Of a stretch of 64,000 bases of DNA, positions 18,120 to 27,527 are shown piece by piece. This DNA is from Burkholderiales bacterium (lineage in GTDB: Bacteria; Pseudomonadota; Gammaproteobacteria; Burkholderiales; SHXO01): the NCBI GenBank assembly GCA_020854105.1, contig JADZGB010000026.1:1-64000 (forward strand). The letters are read 5' to 3'. Every line of letters begins with the position of its first letter. The first letter of the stretch is position 1. The notes under the pieces were generated by a model. That model ran no database searches. It worked only from the letters and a program-made list of their open reading frames with translations, and was not told the DNA's origin. The translations under genes and the position numbers were made by a program.

Positions 18120-18842
18120 TCAGTGGTCGGCGGCGTGCGAGCCGCCGGTGGACGGGTCCTGCAGCTGCGCCAGCACGCCGGCGACGATGCGATCGCACCG
18201 CTCGCCAGCGAAACCGAAGGCGTTCTCCAGGCTGAAATCAATCTCGCGCGCCAGCGCTTCGCGCAACAGGCCGCGCGCCCGGAAGTAGCGCGTGCGCACG
18301 GTCGCCTCGGGCACACCCAGGCAGGCGGAGGTTTCCTCCACCGTCATCTCCTCCAGTGCGCGCAGCACGAACACGCTGCGCAAGGCATCCGGCAGGGCAT
18401 CGATCCTGCGTTCGATCAGGCGGCGCACCTCCGCGCGCCAGGCAGCGCTCTCAGGCGCTTCGACGGCATCCTGTGGCATGGGAAGTTCCTCTGCCGATTC
18501 GGCTTCCAGGGCGACATCGCTGGCGAGAGGAATGATCTCGGCGCGACGCCGGTACTTGCGCGCGCGCGCCAGCGCTTCGTTGATGGCGATGCGAGTGAGC
18601 CAGGTCGACAGCCTGGCCTCGCCCCGAAAAGCGCCGATGGTTCTGTACGCCTGGAGAAAGGCCTGCTGCACCACGTCCTCGGCATCGGCGTCGTTCTTCA
18701 GGATGCTGCGGGCCGCGCGGTACAGCGGCCGGTTGTAACGGCGCATCAGCGCCTCGAGCGCTCCCGCCTCGCCCGCGGCGATGTACTGGGCGAGAGCGGC
18801 GTCGCTCAGATCCTGTAATGCAACTGCAGTGGCCTTGAGCAA
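18120..18842 (-). CDS. ECF-type RNA polymerase sigma factor
   Basis: The 240-residue protein has sigma region 2 (RRYNRPLYRAARSILKNDADAEDVVQQAFLQAY, then GEARLSTWLTRIAIN) and region 4 (LPDALRSVFVLRALEEMTVEETSACLGVPEATVRTRYFRAR). A short C-terminal extension (ENAFGFAGERCDRIVAGVLAQL) has the look of the RpoE-like tail seen where an anti-sigma domain is absent. The ferritin-like gene starts 13 nt downstream, so they are cotranscribed. No anti-sigma gene is visible on either side. A divergent BTAD regulator gene starts 124 nt upstream. Confidence 0.9.
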   Translation of the reverse strand: MLKATAVALQDLSDAALAQYIAAGEAGALEALMRRYNRPLYRAARSILKNDADAEDVVQQAFLQAYRTIGAFRGEARLSTWLTRIAINEALARARKYRRRAEIIPLASDVALEAESAEELPMPQDAVEAPESAAWRAEVRRLIERRIDALPDALRSVFVLRALEEMTVEETSACLGVPEATVRTRYFRARGLLREALAREIDFSLENAFGFAGERCDRIVAGVLAQLQDPSTGGSHAADH

Positions 18843-18966
18843 GGTGGTTTCCCGTGTGGTGAATGGTCATGTACCGATTGGATGTCGCGAGCGCGCACCG
18901 CGTTCCGGCATTCGGACTATGATGCCTGGTGCCACCCCGCCCATGACTCGATCAGGCAGGTGCACC

Positions 18967-21900
18967 ATGCGCATCGCACGCTCAGCCGCTCCTGCGAAAG
19001 TTACACCCCCGCGCATGCGCCGAGCGATCGAGCGGCCTCGCCTGTTCGATGCGCTGGACGATGCCCGCTGCTGTCCCTGCATGTGGCTGTGCGCCCCTCC
19101 GGGCGCGGGCAAGACCACCCTGGTGGCGGGCTATGTTCGCGCTCGCGGACTGCGCAGCGTCTGGCTGCAACTGGATGCAGCCGATGCCGACCCGGCGACG
19201 TTCTTCTACTTCCTTCGCAGCGCGCTGCAGCTCGCGGCCACCCGACGCGCGCACCTGCCGCCGCTGTTCACGCCCGAGTACCGCCAGGATCTGACGGCGT
19301 TCTCGCGCCGCTTCATGCGCACGGCGGTCGCAGCCCTGGGCGGCGACGCAGTGGTGGTGCTGGACAATTTCCAGGAGCTGGGCGACCCGCCCGCCTTGAG
19401 CACTGCCATCGCGGCGTGCCTGGAGGAGCTCCCCGAGCGCCTGAATGTGATCGTGATCAGCCGTACCGAGCCGCCCGCCGCGTTCGCGCGCGCGCAGGTC
19501 AACAGCCTGGTCGCGCGTGTGGGATGGGAGTCGATGCGCCTGACGCCCGCCGAGACCGCAGCACTCGCTCGGGAACGGGGAATCCGCGCGCCGCACATCG
19601 TGCGTGCGCTGCACGATCGCACCAGCGGCTGGGTGGCCGGGCTGGTGCTGCTCACCGACCGCACGGTGCAGGCCGTCGATGCGCCGATCCTCGATGGTCC
19701 CGCGTCGATGGAATTTTTGTTCGACTACTTCGCTGCACAGGTCTTCGACGCGCTGCCTGCCACGACCCGGGAGGTCGCCGTGGCCGTGAGCCTGCTACCC
19801 CACATCAGTGCCAAGGGGGCGCGGGCCGTGAGCGGATGCGAAGACGCCATCGTCCACATCGATGCCCTCCACCGCCGTAGTCTGTTTACCGACCGTGTGG
19901 ACGGCGAGATTCCAGTCTATCGCTATCACGCGCTGTTCCGTGCGTTCCTGCGCTCGCGGGCGCTGCGGCTCTATACCGCCGCGGACATGCACGAGCGTCT
20001 GCAGCACGCCGCGGCGAGCTTCGAGGCGGACGGGGATCTGGAGCATGCCTTCCATCTCCACCTCGAGGCACGGGCGCTCGATCGCGCGGGTGCCGCCTTC
20101 ATCGCCCACGCCCCGTCGCTCATCGCCCAGGGACGCTGGCAGACCCTGCTGGAGTGGCACACGCTGCTGGCCGCTGCGGACGCGCCGCGCAACCCCTGGA
20201 TCGGATTGTGGATGGGACGTGGCCTGAGTCCCGTCGACCCGGTGGCCGCCCGCGGCTATCTGGAAGGAGCCTTCGAGGCGTTCCGCGCAGTGTCGGACGA
20301 TCTCGGGCGCCTGCTCTGTGCGGTCGGCGTGCTGGAGACGCTGTATTTCGAGTACGACGCGTTTCGCCCGATGGACCGCTGGATCGACGAGGTAGCGGCA
20401 CACCTGGTCGCACAGGCGCCTGCGCTCGGGCCGGGGGATGCGCTGTGGGCACACGCCGTGTTCATGGTTGCGTGCTGTTATCGCAGCCCGGGACATGCCC
20501 TTCTGCCGCGAGCCGTTGCACGCGTCGAGGCGCTGCTGCCCGGTGAAACCGACGTCAACCTGAGCGTCACCGCGGCTTCCATGCTGCACTTCTATGCCTA
20601 CGCCGCCGCGGATGCCAACGCCGCAGCCGTTGCCACCCACGCGGCGCGCCCGCTGCTTGGCTCCGATCAACTCACCGCACAGCGCGCCGCACTCTATCTG
20701 GGCGAAGAGGGCTATGGCCACTACGCCTTCGTCCGATACCCAGAGGCCCTGGCATGCTTCGACGAAGCCGAGGTGATCGTGAACGAGCACGCCCTGCGCC
20801 ACCTGGAGAGCCGCTGCAAGCAGTGGCGCGGCTTCTGCGAGCGGCGCGCCGGCATGCTGCACGAGGCGAAGCTCACGCTGGAGCGCCTGACGCATCTGCC
20901 GCATCCGCGCCAGGGCATCCGTGCCTGCCTCACCCAGATTCTGGCGGCTTATATCGCCTTCGACGAGGGGGACGTACAGGGCGCCCTGGACACCGCGCTG
21001 GCCGCGCAGCAGATGGGTGTCGAAGCGGGAAAGACCACCATCGTACTCATGCACGTGATCCACGCCGGCATGCTGATCGAGGCGGCGCAGTTCGCGCGCG
21101 CCACCGAGCTACTGGATACAGCCTCGGCTCTGGCGAACGGAACGATCCTGGCATACCAGCTTGGACCGATTGCCCTGATGCGGGCGCTGCTCGCTATCCG
21201 CGCCGAGTCCGCAGGTGTGGCCATCCGGGCAACGTCGAGCGCTTTGTCGGCCAGCCGGAAGCCGCGGGAGTTGCAGGCGATGCGCTGGTACCCCAGGGCA
21301 CTGTCCGAAGCGGTCGGCTTTGCCCTCGAACACGGCATCGAGGTGGAGCACGCACGGCGCCTCATCGCGCAATGTCGCCTGCCGGCGCACGACAACCTCT
21401 CCGCGGCCTGGCCAAGAAAGGTGAAGATCCGCACGCTAGGCGGCTTCGAGCTGCTCGTGGACGACGCGCCGCCGTCATACTCGCGCAAGCTCCCGTATCG
21501 GGTGCTGCTGCTCCTCAAGCTGATGATCGCGTTCGGTGGCACGGACGTACCGGAGCAACGGCTGGCGGACACCCTGTGGCCGGATCTGGACGGCGATGCC
21601 GCCAGCAGGGCATTGGCTGCACTAGTGCATCGATTGCGGGCGCTGCTCCGCGATGCCGACGCACTCCATCACCGCGGCGGCACGCTGTCACTCGACAGCC
21701 AACGATGCTGGGTAGACGTGTTCGCCCTGCGGCATCGCGCACGCTCGCCCCTGCCGCAGCCGTTCCCGGCGGTCCTGGACTTGTATCGCGGCGCCTTCCT
21801 TCCCGGCGAGGACGAACCCTGGGCGCAACTCCTGCGCGAGCGCGCGCGTGACTGGGTCATCGCCCTCATGCGCCGTCATGCCGAAGCACTGGAGAGGGCG

Positions 21901-22044
21901 GGAGCGCTCCACGAGGCGGCGGCCTGCCATGCCGCCGTGCAGGAACGGGATGATGGACTCGAGCCACGCCATTCCGCGTCGAGCGACCAGGCAGTCAGCC
22001 CCGGCATTCGTCATTTCCGCGAAGCGTGGCCCGGAAGGCTCTAG
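18967..22044 (+). CDS. STAND ATPase / BTAD transcriptional regulator (copy 2)
   Basis: The 1025-residue product has the same layout as the regulator at 12980: an N-terminal APAKVTPPR box, Walker A APPGAGKT near residue 43, VVVLDNFQE as Walker B, a TPR-rich middle, an OmpR-like winged helix from about residue 820 (KIRTLGGFELLVDD) and a C-terminal BTAD. The ATG at 18967 was chosen over several upstream because GGCAGG precedes it and the N-terminus then lines up with copy 1. It is divergent from the ECF sigma operon and directly upstream of the LivK-type binding protein, its likely partner or target. Confidence 0.85.
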   Translation: MRIARSAAPAKVTPPRMRRAIERPRLFDALDDARCCPCMWLCAPPGAGKTTLVAGYVRARGLRSVWLQLDAADADPATFFYFLRSALQLAATRRAHLPPLFTPEYRQDLTAFSRRFMRTAVAALGGDAVVVLDNFQELGDPPALSTAIAACLEELPERLNVIVISRTEPPAAFARAQVNSLVARVGWESMRLTPAETAALARERGIRAPHIVRALHDRTSGWVAGLVLLTDRTVQAVDAPILDGPASMEFLFDYFAAQVFDALPATTREVAVAVSLLPHISAKGARAVSGCEDAIVHIDALHRRSLFTDRVDGEIPVYRYHALFRAFLRSRALRLYTAADMHERLQHAAASFEADGDLEHAFHLHLEARALDRAGAAFIAHAPSLIAQGRWQTLLEWHTLLAAADAPRNPWIGLWMGRGLSPVDPVAARGYLEGAFEAFRAVSDDLGRLLCAVGVLETLYFEYDAFRPMDRWIDEVAAHLVAQAPALGPGDALWAHAVFMVACCYRSPGHALLPRAVARVEALLPGETDVNLSVTAASMLHFYAYAAADANAAAVATHAARPLLGSDQLTAQRAALYLGEEGYGHYAFVRYPEALACFDEAEVIVNEHALRHLESRCKQWRGFCERRAGMLHEAKLTLERLTHLPHPRQGIRACLTQILAAYIAFDEGDVQGALDTALAAQQMGVEAGKTTIVLMHVIHAGMLIEAAQFARATELLDTASALANGTILAYQLGPIALMRALLAIRAESAGVAIRATSSALSASRKPRELQAMRWYPRALSEAVGFALEHGIEVEHARRLIAQCRLPAHDNLSAAWPRKVKIRTLGGFELLVDDAPPSYSRKLPYRVLLLLKLMIAFGGTDVPEQRLADTLWPDLDGDAASRALAALVHRLRALLRDADALHHRGGTLSLDSQRCWVDVFALRHRARSPLPQPFPAVLDLYRGAFLPGEDEPWAQLLRERARDWVIALMRRHAEALERAGALHEAAACHAAVQERDDGLEPRHSASSDQAVSPGIRHFREAWPGRL

Positions 22045-22172
22045 TCAGGACGCAACGGGCGTTTTTCGCCGATGCAGGCCAATCTGTAGCCTATCTGTGA
22101 TGCTGGCCCATCCACCATCACCCAAGGGCAACGTTCCCGACCATTCCCCAACGAGTCGAAGGGAGGCAGCAG

Positions 22173-23417
22173 ATGATCCGAACTTCACTTCGCGGCCTGC
22201 GCACGCTGCTCGTCGCCTTCATCGCCGCGCTGCCGACACTTGCGGCCGGCGCCGATCCGGTGCGCATCGCCATCCTCGAGCCGCTCACAGGCCCGTTCGC
22301 GAACACGGGCACGACCGCCGTGCGGGCCTTCCAGATGGAGCTCGAGCGCCTCAACGCCACCGGTGGTGCGCTCGGCACGGCCTTCGAACTGGTGCCGTTC
22401 GACAACAAGAGCAGTCCGCAGGAAGCGACCCTGCAGGTTCAGGCCGCCATCGACCAAGGCATCCGATACATCGTCCAGGGCTCGGGATCGAACGTCGGTC
22501 ACGCCATCAGCGACGCGGTGGCCCGGCACAACTCGCGCAACCCGGAGCGGACGGTCCTGTATCTCAACCACGGGGCGCTCGATCCCGCATTGACCGACGA
22601 TAAATGCCATTTCTGGCATTTCCGCTTCGTCGCGCACGGGCACATGATCATGCAGGCGGTCACCGACTCCATCGCCCGTCAGCCGGGCATCACTGCCGTC
22701 TACCTGATCAACCAGGACTATGCCTGGGGGCATGCCGTGGCACGCGACGCACGCAGCATGCTCGCCGCAAAGCGGCCCGACATACGCGTGGTCGGGGAGG
22801 ACCTGCATCAGATCGGGAAGGTGAAGGATTTCGCCCCCTACGTGGCCAAGATCAAGGCAGCCGGTGCGAATGCCATCGTCTCGGGCAACTGGGGCAACGA
22901 CCTGTCGCTGCTCATCCGCACGATCAAGGATGCCGGGCTTTCCATCGCCGTCTATGCACCTATCGCCGGACTGCAGGGGACGCCGGCGACCATCGGGGAT
23001 GCCGGTCCGGTGCGCGTCCGCGCAGCCCTGTTCTGGCATCCCAACCTGCCCCCTTCACCACTGCTGGATCACGCCCTTGCGTTCAAGGCGAGGTTCAGCG
23101 AAGACTGGAATTGGCTGCCGACCCACCTCGCCCCTGAAATGCTGCGCCGGGCGATGATCAAGGCCGACTCGGTCGATCCCGTGAAGGTGGCGCGTGCACT
23201 GGAAGGCCTGGAGTACGGCGGTCCCACCGGGAAGGTGTGGATACGGGCCGACGATCATCAGCTCATGATGCCGATCTACTCCACGATCTTCACCAAGGCA
23301 GGCGAGCCGGGCGTGAGGTTCGACGCGGAAGGCAGCGGGTTCGGCTGGAAGACGGAACAGATGCTGGCTGCAAGCGAAAATGTCCCGCCGCTGAAATGTC
23401 GCGTGAAGCGGCCATGA
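22173..23417 (+). CDS. ABC transporter substrate-binding protein, branched-chain amino-acid (LivK) type
   Basis: The 414-residue protein has a signal peptide and the periplasmic-binding type 1 fold of LivJ/LivK: VRIAILEPLTGPFANTG at the start of the mature chain, GSGSNVGHAISD, YLINQDYAWGHAVARDARSML, and a C-terminal lobe. GGGAGG precedes the ATG. The Urt/Liv class imports amino acids, amides or urea, and some members instead serve as sensors for regulators. No permease or ATPase gene is nearby, so this looks like an orphan binding protein next to the BTAD regulator. Confidence 0.85.
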   Translation: MIRTSLRGLRTLLVAFIAALPTLAAGADPVRIAILEPLTGPFANTGTTAVRAFQMELERLNATGGALGTAFELVPFDNKSSPQEATLQVQAAIDQGIRYIVQGSGSNVGHAISDAVARHNSRNPERTVLYLNHGALDPALTDDKCHFWHFRFVAHGHMIMQAVTDSIARQPGITAVYLINQDYAWGHAVARDARSMLAAKRPDIRVVGEDLHQIGKVKDFAPYVAKIKAAGANAIVSGNWGNDLSLLIRTIKDAGLSIAVYAPIAGLQGTPATIGDAGPVRVRAALFWHPNLPPSPLLDHALAFKARFSEDWNWLPTHLAPEMLRRAMIKADSVDPVKVARALEGLEYGGPTGKVWIRADDHQLMMPIYSTIFTKAGEPGVRFDAEGSGFGWKTEQMLAASENVPPLKCRVKRP

Positions 23418-23553
23418 GCGCGATTGCTTTCGATGCAGACCATCGACGAGCAGAAGCGGCGATGTCAGCCCGTCTGCGCCGCGCTTGTCGCGAGGCGCGC
23501 CTTGCACCCCTGCATCTGCATGTGCTCCTCGGCGGTCGACCGCGTGCGCGGCA

Positions 23554-24751
23554 TCACGCGCGGGACGCACCGATGGACTGCACCAGCGAGACCGTGGCCG
23601 CAGACGAGGAGACGCCCAGACCCCCGAGCAGAAACTGGCGGCAGCGGCCATGGCGTCGGCCTGGCGGCCTTGCCGGATGCGGCAGCGGATGAGTCCCTGG
23701 TGGAACGCCTCTGCCAGGTGATCGGCCTGCACGCCCCGCTCGAACAGCGCAATTGCCGATTCGGTGTCTCCGGAACGTTCGCGGGCGAGCGCCACGTCGG
23801 CGAGGCGCCCGACGAACTGCCGCCGCAGCTTCTCCCGCAGCACGACCGGCCACGCGGCTTCGCGCTCGTCCTGCAGGAACTCGCCCCGGTACAGATCGAG
23901 CACGCGTTCCAGCCCGGCCGGGTCGCGCAGCGCGCGTTCGAAGGCCGCCACGTCGATCCAGATGGCGCTGTGGTCGAGCGTCACGATCCCGTCCTCGATT
24001 CCCACCCGCTCGGGCGATCCCAGCAGCCTGCGCAGGCGGTGCGATGCCGTGCGGAAGGCTTCCCGCGCCGCATCGCCCTCGAGGTCCGGCCACAGCCGAT
24101 CGCACAGGAGTGACACGGGCATTCCGGCCTGCCCATGCGCGATGAGCGCCTCGAGCACCGCGATCGGCCTTCTCGGCGTCTTGTGCTCGAACCTGACCGG
24201 CACGTCGTCGCGGATCAGCTCGAAGCAGCCCAGCGTCCTGACGCGTACCGGCCATGGCCACTCCTCCTCCGCATCGGCTGCCGGCTTCACGCCCATCTCG
24301 CGGATGAGCGTCCTGAGCAGTGCGGGATCGATCCCGCCTCTCAAGGCGATCGGGAACAGCCGCGACATCGCCTCGCCGTACCAGCGCGCGCGCACACGCC
24401 CCGCAGCACCACGCAACGACTCCAGCGCTTCGGTCAGGCAGACGGTACGCACCTGGGCCTCGCCGCGTGCGGTGGCCTGGCTCCGGATGCGTGCAGCGCC
24501 TGGCGCAGATAGTGGAAGAAGGTGGCGACGTCCGCATCGCCGGCGTCTGTCTGGTGCCAGATGCCCGGCACCGCACGGGCGTGGAGATTGCCCGCCACCA
24601 GCGTGGTCTTTCCCGCGCCGGGTGGGCCCACCACCCACACGACGGAACGTTCGCGCGCGGCATCCATGGCCGCGAACAGGCGCTCCCGCGGGATCACCCC
24701 GCGCAACCGTGGACGCGTGAGCTTCGCCAGCCTGGGACGAGTGCGTGGCAT
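23554..24751 (-). pseudogene. Collapsed STAND ATPase / BTAD regulator (copy 3)
   Basis: The N-terminus is intact (AKLTRPRLRGVIPRERLFA, Walker A VGPPGAGKT) but the frame is lost after about 95 residues, near 24470. The next frame resumes with the winged helix (VRVRTLGCFELIRDD) and BTAD, that is, at the position of residue ~735 of the intact copies, so about 640 codons of ATPase and TPR region are missing. A second shift near 23630 moves the last residues (GVSSSAATVSLVQSI) into a third frame. It is a clear relic of a third paralogue. An assembly collapse is the main alternative. Confidence 0.8.
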
Positions 24752-24782
24752 GGAACCCGATCCGCGATGACCCGGATCGATT

Positions 24783-25538
24783 CTACGGCTCTTTTCGCAT
24801 GGCCTCATCCCACGCATTGAGCATCCCGCGCAGCACGTTCACCTCCTGCGACTCGAGCATCGCCCGCCCGAACAGCCGGCGCAACCGCTCCATCACCCGC
24901 CCGGACTTGTCGCGGTCGATGAACGCGCTGCGCTCGAGGCTGGCCTGGAGGGCGGCGAAGAAGTGCTCCTTCTCCTCGTGCGTCGCCAGCGGAGTCCTGC
25001 TGTCGTAGCGCGCCCGGTTGCCCAGCGCCGCATAGCGGGTCTCGTGCGCGACCACCTGCACCGACGCCGCCAGATTCAGGGACGAGAAGCGCGCACTGGT
25101 GCCGATGCGCGCCACCCGCTGGCAGCGCAGCACCTCGTCGTTGGACAGGCCCGATATCTCGGTGCCGAACACGAACGCCACGTCGGCGCCCGCGGCTGCT
25201 TCCGAAACCGCTGCCTGCGCCGCCTCGCGCACGTCGATCAGCACCGGCGAGAGATCGCGGCGGCGCGCGCTCAGCGCGATGGCCAGCGCCGCACCGTGCA
25301 ATGCCTCGTCGAGCGTGTCGCACACCTCGACACGATCGAGCATGTCGGCCGCACCCGCCGCCATGAAGGTGGCCTCGCGATGGGGAAACTGCGCGGGCCG
25401 CACCAGGAGCAGTCGCCGCAGCCCCATGGTCTTCATGGCACGTACCGCGGCACCGATGTTCCCCGGCTTGGTGGTGTGCGACAGCACGATGCGCACCCTG
25501 CCCAGGAGCGCCTCGCCCGCCTCGTCGATCTCTTTCAT
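24783..25538 (-). CDS. trmJ: tRNA (cytidine/uridine-2'-O-)-methyltransferase TrmJ
   Basis: The 251-residue protein shows the three SPOUT motifs of the TrmH/TrmJ class: NIGAAVRAMK (motif 1), FGTEISGLSN (motif 2) and SLNLAASVQVV (motif 3) forming the knotted SAM site. TrmJ methylates the 2'-OH of nucleotide 32 in tRNA anticodon loops. The C-terminal helical extension (EKEHFFAALQASLERSAF) is typical of the TrmJ branch. GAGGAG precedes the ATG. The gene is upstream of, and co-directional with, the BTAD relic. Confidence 0.9.
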   Translation of the reverse strand: MKEIDEAGEALLGRVRIVLSHTTKPGNIGAAVRAMKTMGLRRLLLVRPAQFPHREATFMAAGAADMLDRVEVCDTLDEALHGAALAIALSARRRDLSPVLIDVREAAQAAVSEAAAGADVAFVFGTEISGLSNDEVLRCQRVARIGTSARFSSLNLAASVQVVAHETRYAALGNRARYDSRTPLATHEEKEHFFAALQASLERSAFIDRDKSGRVMERLRRLFGRAMLESQEVNVLRGMLNAWDEAMRKEP

Positions 25539-25578
25539 GCTCCTCCGGTTCGTTCCGCGCCGTTACTGTAGCAAAGCG

Positions 25579-25720
25579 CCCCGTCATCCCGGTGAGAGCC
25601 TCCCCTCCGTCATCCCGGCGAAAGCCGGGATCCAGGAAGCAGAACTGCCCTTTCGTTATACGCTGGGCACCGGCGTCCGCCGGCGCGACGGGCCTGTCGT
25701 CATTCCGGCGCCAGGAGCAC
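25579..25720. repeat. Dispersed palindromic repeat cluster
   Basis: The clearest full copy of the family in the window is here: cgtcatcccggcgaaagccgggatccaggaagcag at about 25612, whose core CCCGGCGAAAGCCGGG can form a hairpin. Shorter variants (gtcatcccggtgagagcc, gtcattccggcgcc) flank it. It fills the gap between trmJ and the divergent aldo-keto reductase gene. Confidence 0.75.
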
Positions 25721-25781
25721 TCCGGACGTCTACCGAAGGATCGGTTATGGTGCCACGTCGTCCAACCAGAGGAGCCTTCAG

Positions 25782-26822
25782 ATGGAGTATCGAACGCTGC
25801 CGGGCACCGGCATGAAGGTGTCCACGGTCTGCCTGGGCAGCATGACCTGGGGGCAACAGAACAGCGAAGCCGACGCGCACGCGCAGCTCGACTACGCGCT
25901 GGCGCAGGGCATCAACTTCATCGACACGGCCGAGATGTACCCGGTGCCTCCGAACGCCCAGACCCAGGGCCGCACCGAGCGCTTCATCGGCACCTGGTTG
26001 GTACGGCAGCGGCGCGACCACCTGTACATCGCCACCAAGGTGGCCGGCCCCGGCCGCCGGGACTGGATCCGCGGCGGCCGTACCGATCTCACCCCGGAGG
26101 TGATTGCCGAAGCGGTTCACACCAGCCTCGAGCGCCTGCAGACCGACTACATCGACCTCTACCAGATCCATTGGCCGCAGCGCAACGTGCCGATGTTCGG
26201 CGGCACGCATTTCGATCCCGCAAAGGAAAGAAGCGGCGGTCCTGCGATCCGCGAGCAGGTGCAAGGCATGGCAGCGATGATCGCCGCGGGCAGGATCCGC
26301 CACTACGGCCTGTCGAACGAGACCGCCTGGGGTGTGTGCGCCTTCCAGCGTGCCGCGAAGGAACTCGGCGTTCCCGGTCCGGTGACGCTGCAGAACAGCT
26401 ACAGCCTGCTCTCGCGCAACGTCGACAACGATCTGGCCGAGACGCTGTTCCGGGAAAACATGTCCCTGCTCGCGTACAGCCCGCTCGCCGGTGGCATCCT
26501 GTCCGGCAAGTACCTGGGCGGCGTCACCCCGCCGCAGACCCGTTTCGCCCTGTTCGATTCGCTGGGGGCACGCTTTCGCAAGCCCATCGTGCCGGAGGCG
26601 GTGGCGGCCTGTGCCGCGCTCGCCGAAGCGCGCGGCATCACGCTGGTACAACTGGCGCTGGGCTACGTCGCCAGTCGCTGGTTCCTGGGTGCGTCCATCA
26701 TCGGCGCCACCACCATGGCGCAGTTGCAGGAAGACATCGCAGCAGCACGGTTCACGCTCGACGCGGACACGCTGAAGGGCGTCGACGAGATCCTGCAGCG
26801 CTATCCGAATCCGGCACCGTGA
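25782..26822 (+). CDS. NADPH-dependent aldo/keto reductase, Tas-like
   Basis: The 346-residue protein is an AKR barrel: LGSMTWGQQNS, INFIDTAEMYP carrying the conserved Asp and Tyr, YIATKV with the Lys, YQIHWPQ with the His, and YSPLAGGILSGKY. Length and the WGQQN and PVPPNAQTQGRTE segments closely match E. coli Tas, which is also 346 residues. AGAGGAG lies upstream of the ATG. Physiological substrates of Tas-like enzymes are unclear; it likely reduces aldehydes. Confidence 0.85.
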   Translation: MEYRTLPGTGMKVSTVCLGSMTWGQQNSEADAHAQLDYALAQGINFIDTAEMYPVPPNAQTQGRTERFIGTWLVRQRRDHLYIATKVAGPGRRDWIRGGRTDLTPEVIAEAVHTSLERLQTDYIDLYQIHWPQRNVPMFGGTHFDPAKERSGGPAIREQVQGMAAMIAAGRIRHYGLSNETAWGVCAFQRAAKELGVPGPVTLQNSYSLLSRNVDNDLAETLFRENMSLLAYSPLAGGILSGKYLGGVTPPQTRFALFDSLGARFRKPIVPEAVAACAALAEARGITLVQLALGYVASRWFLGASIIGATTMAQLQEDIAAARFTLDADTLKGVDEILQRYPNPAP

Positions 26823-26981
26823 GGCGTTGCGGGGGTGAATAGGCTCTGAGCCGGGGCCTGGTTCCGGGCAGCCGTGGCGCGCTCGTGCCGGGATGGGTTC
26901 GACGCGCAGTGCGCGTATCGCCTCACACGTAGCGCTGCACGGATTATCCTATCGGGTCGATCAAGCCCTACAGGAATCCAC

Positions 26982-27518
26982 ATGCGTCTGGACGCCATCT
27001 CCATCGGCCGCAATCCTCCCGACGAGGTCAACGTCGTCGTCGAAGTCCCGGTCGGGGGCGAACCGATCAAGTACGAAATGGACAAGGCCGCCGGCACGCT
27101 GGTAGTGGATCGCTTCCTCTACACCTCGATGCGCTATCCGGGCAACTACGGCTTCATCCCGCACACGCTGTCCGACGACGGCGATCCCTGCGACGTGCTC
27201 ATCGCCAACCAGCGCGGCATCGTTCCCGGTGCCATCGTCGCCGTGCGCCCTGTCGGCGTGCTCAGAATGCAGGACGAGGCCGGCGGCGACGAGAAGATCG
27301 TCGCGGTGCCGGTGCCCCGGCTGACCCGCCGCTACGAGAAGGTCCACGACTATCTCGACCTGCCCGACATCACGCTCAAACAGATCGAGCACTTCTTCCA
27401 GCACTACAAGGATCTGGAATCCAGCAAGTGGGTGAAAGTGCTGGGCTGGGGCGATGCCGCCGAGGCCAAGGGCCTGATCATCGAGGCGATCGAGCGCGCG
27501 AAGGGGCACGGCAGATAG
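26982..27518 (+). CDS. ppa: Inorganic pyrophosphatase
   Basis: The 178-residue protein is the soluble family I enzyme that hydrolyses pyrophosphate and drives biosynthetic reactions. The signature DGDPCDVLI with its metal-binding Asp residues is present, as are [29 protein letters not shown] and the C-terminal FFQHYKDLE. The ATG at 26982 matches the usual family start; a longer upstream frame is spurious. It lies alone on the forward strand, with the dioxygenase gene convergent 9 nt away. Confidence 0.95.
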   Translation: MRLDAISIGRNPPDEVNVVVEVPVGGEPIKYEMDKAAGTLVVDRFLYTSMRYPGNYGFIPHTLSDDGDPCDVLIANQRGIVPGAIVAVRPVGVLRMQDEAGGDEKIVAVPVPRLTRRYEKVHDYLDLPDITLKQIEHFFQHYKDLESSKWVKVLGWGDAAEAKGLIIEAIERAKGHGR

Positions 27519-27527
27519 CCGCGCGGA

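Noticed and set aside
25579-25720. GC-rich hairpins considered as terminators for trmJ and the aldo-keto reductase gene
   Set aside because: The same sequence recurs at least eight times between unrelated genes, in both orientations, and without T-runs, which fits a repeat family better.
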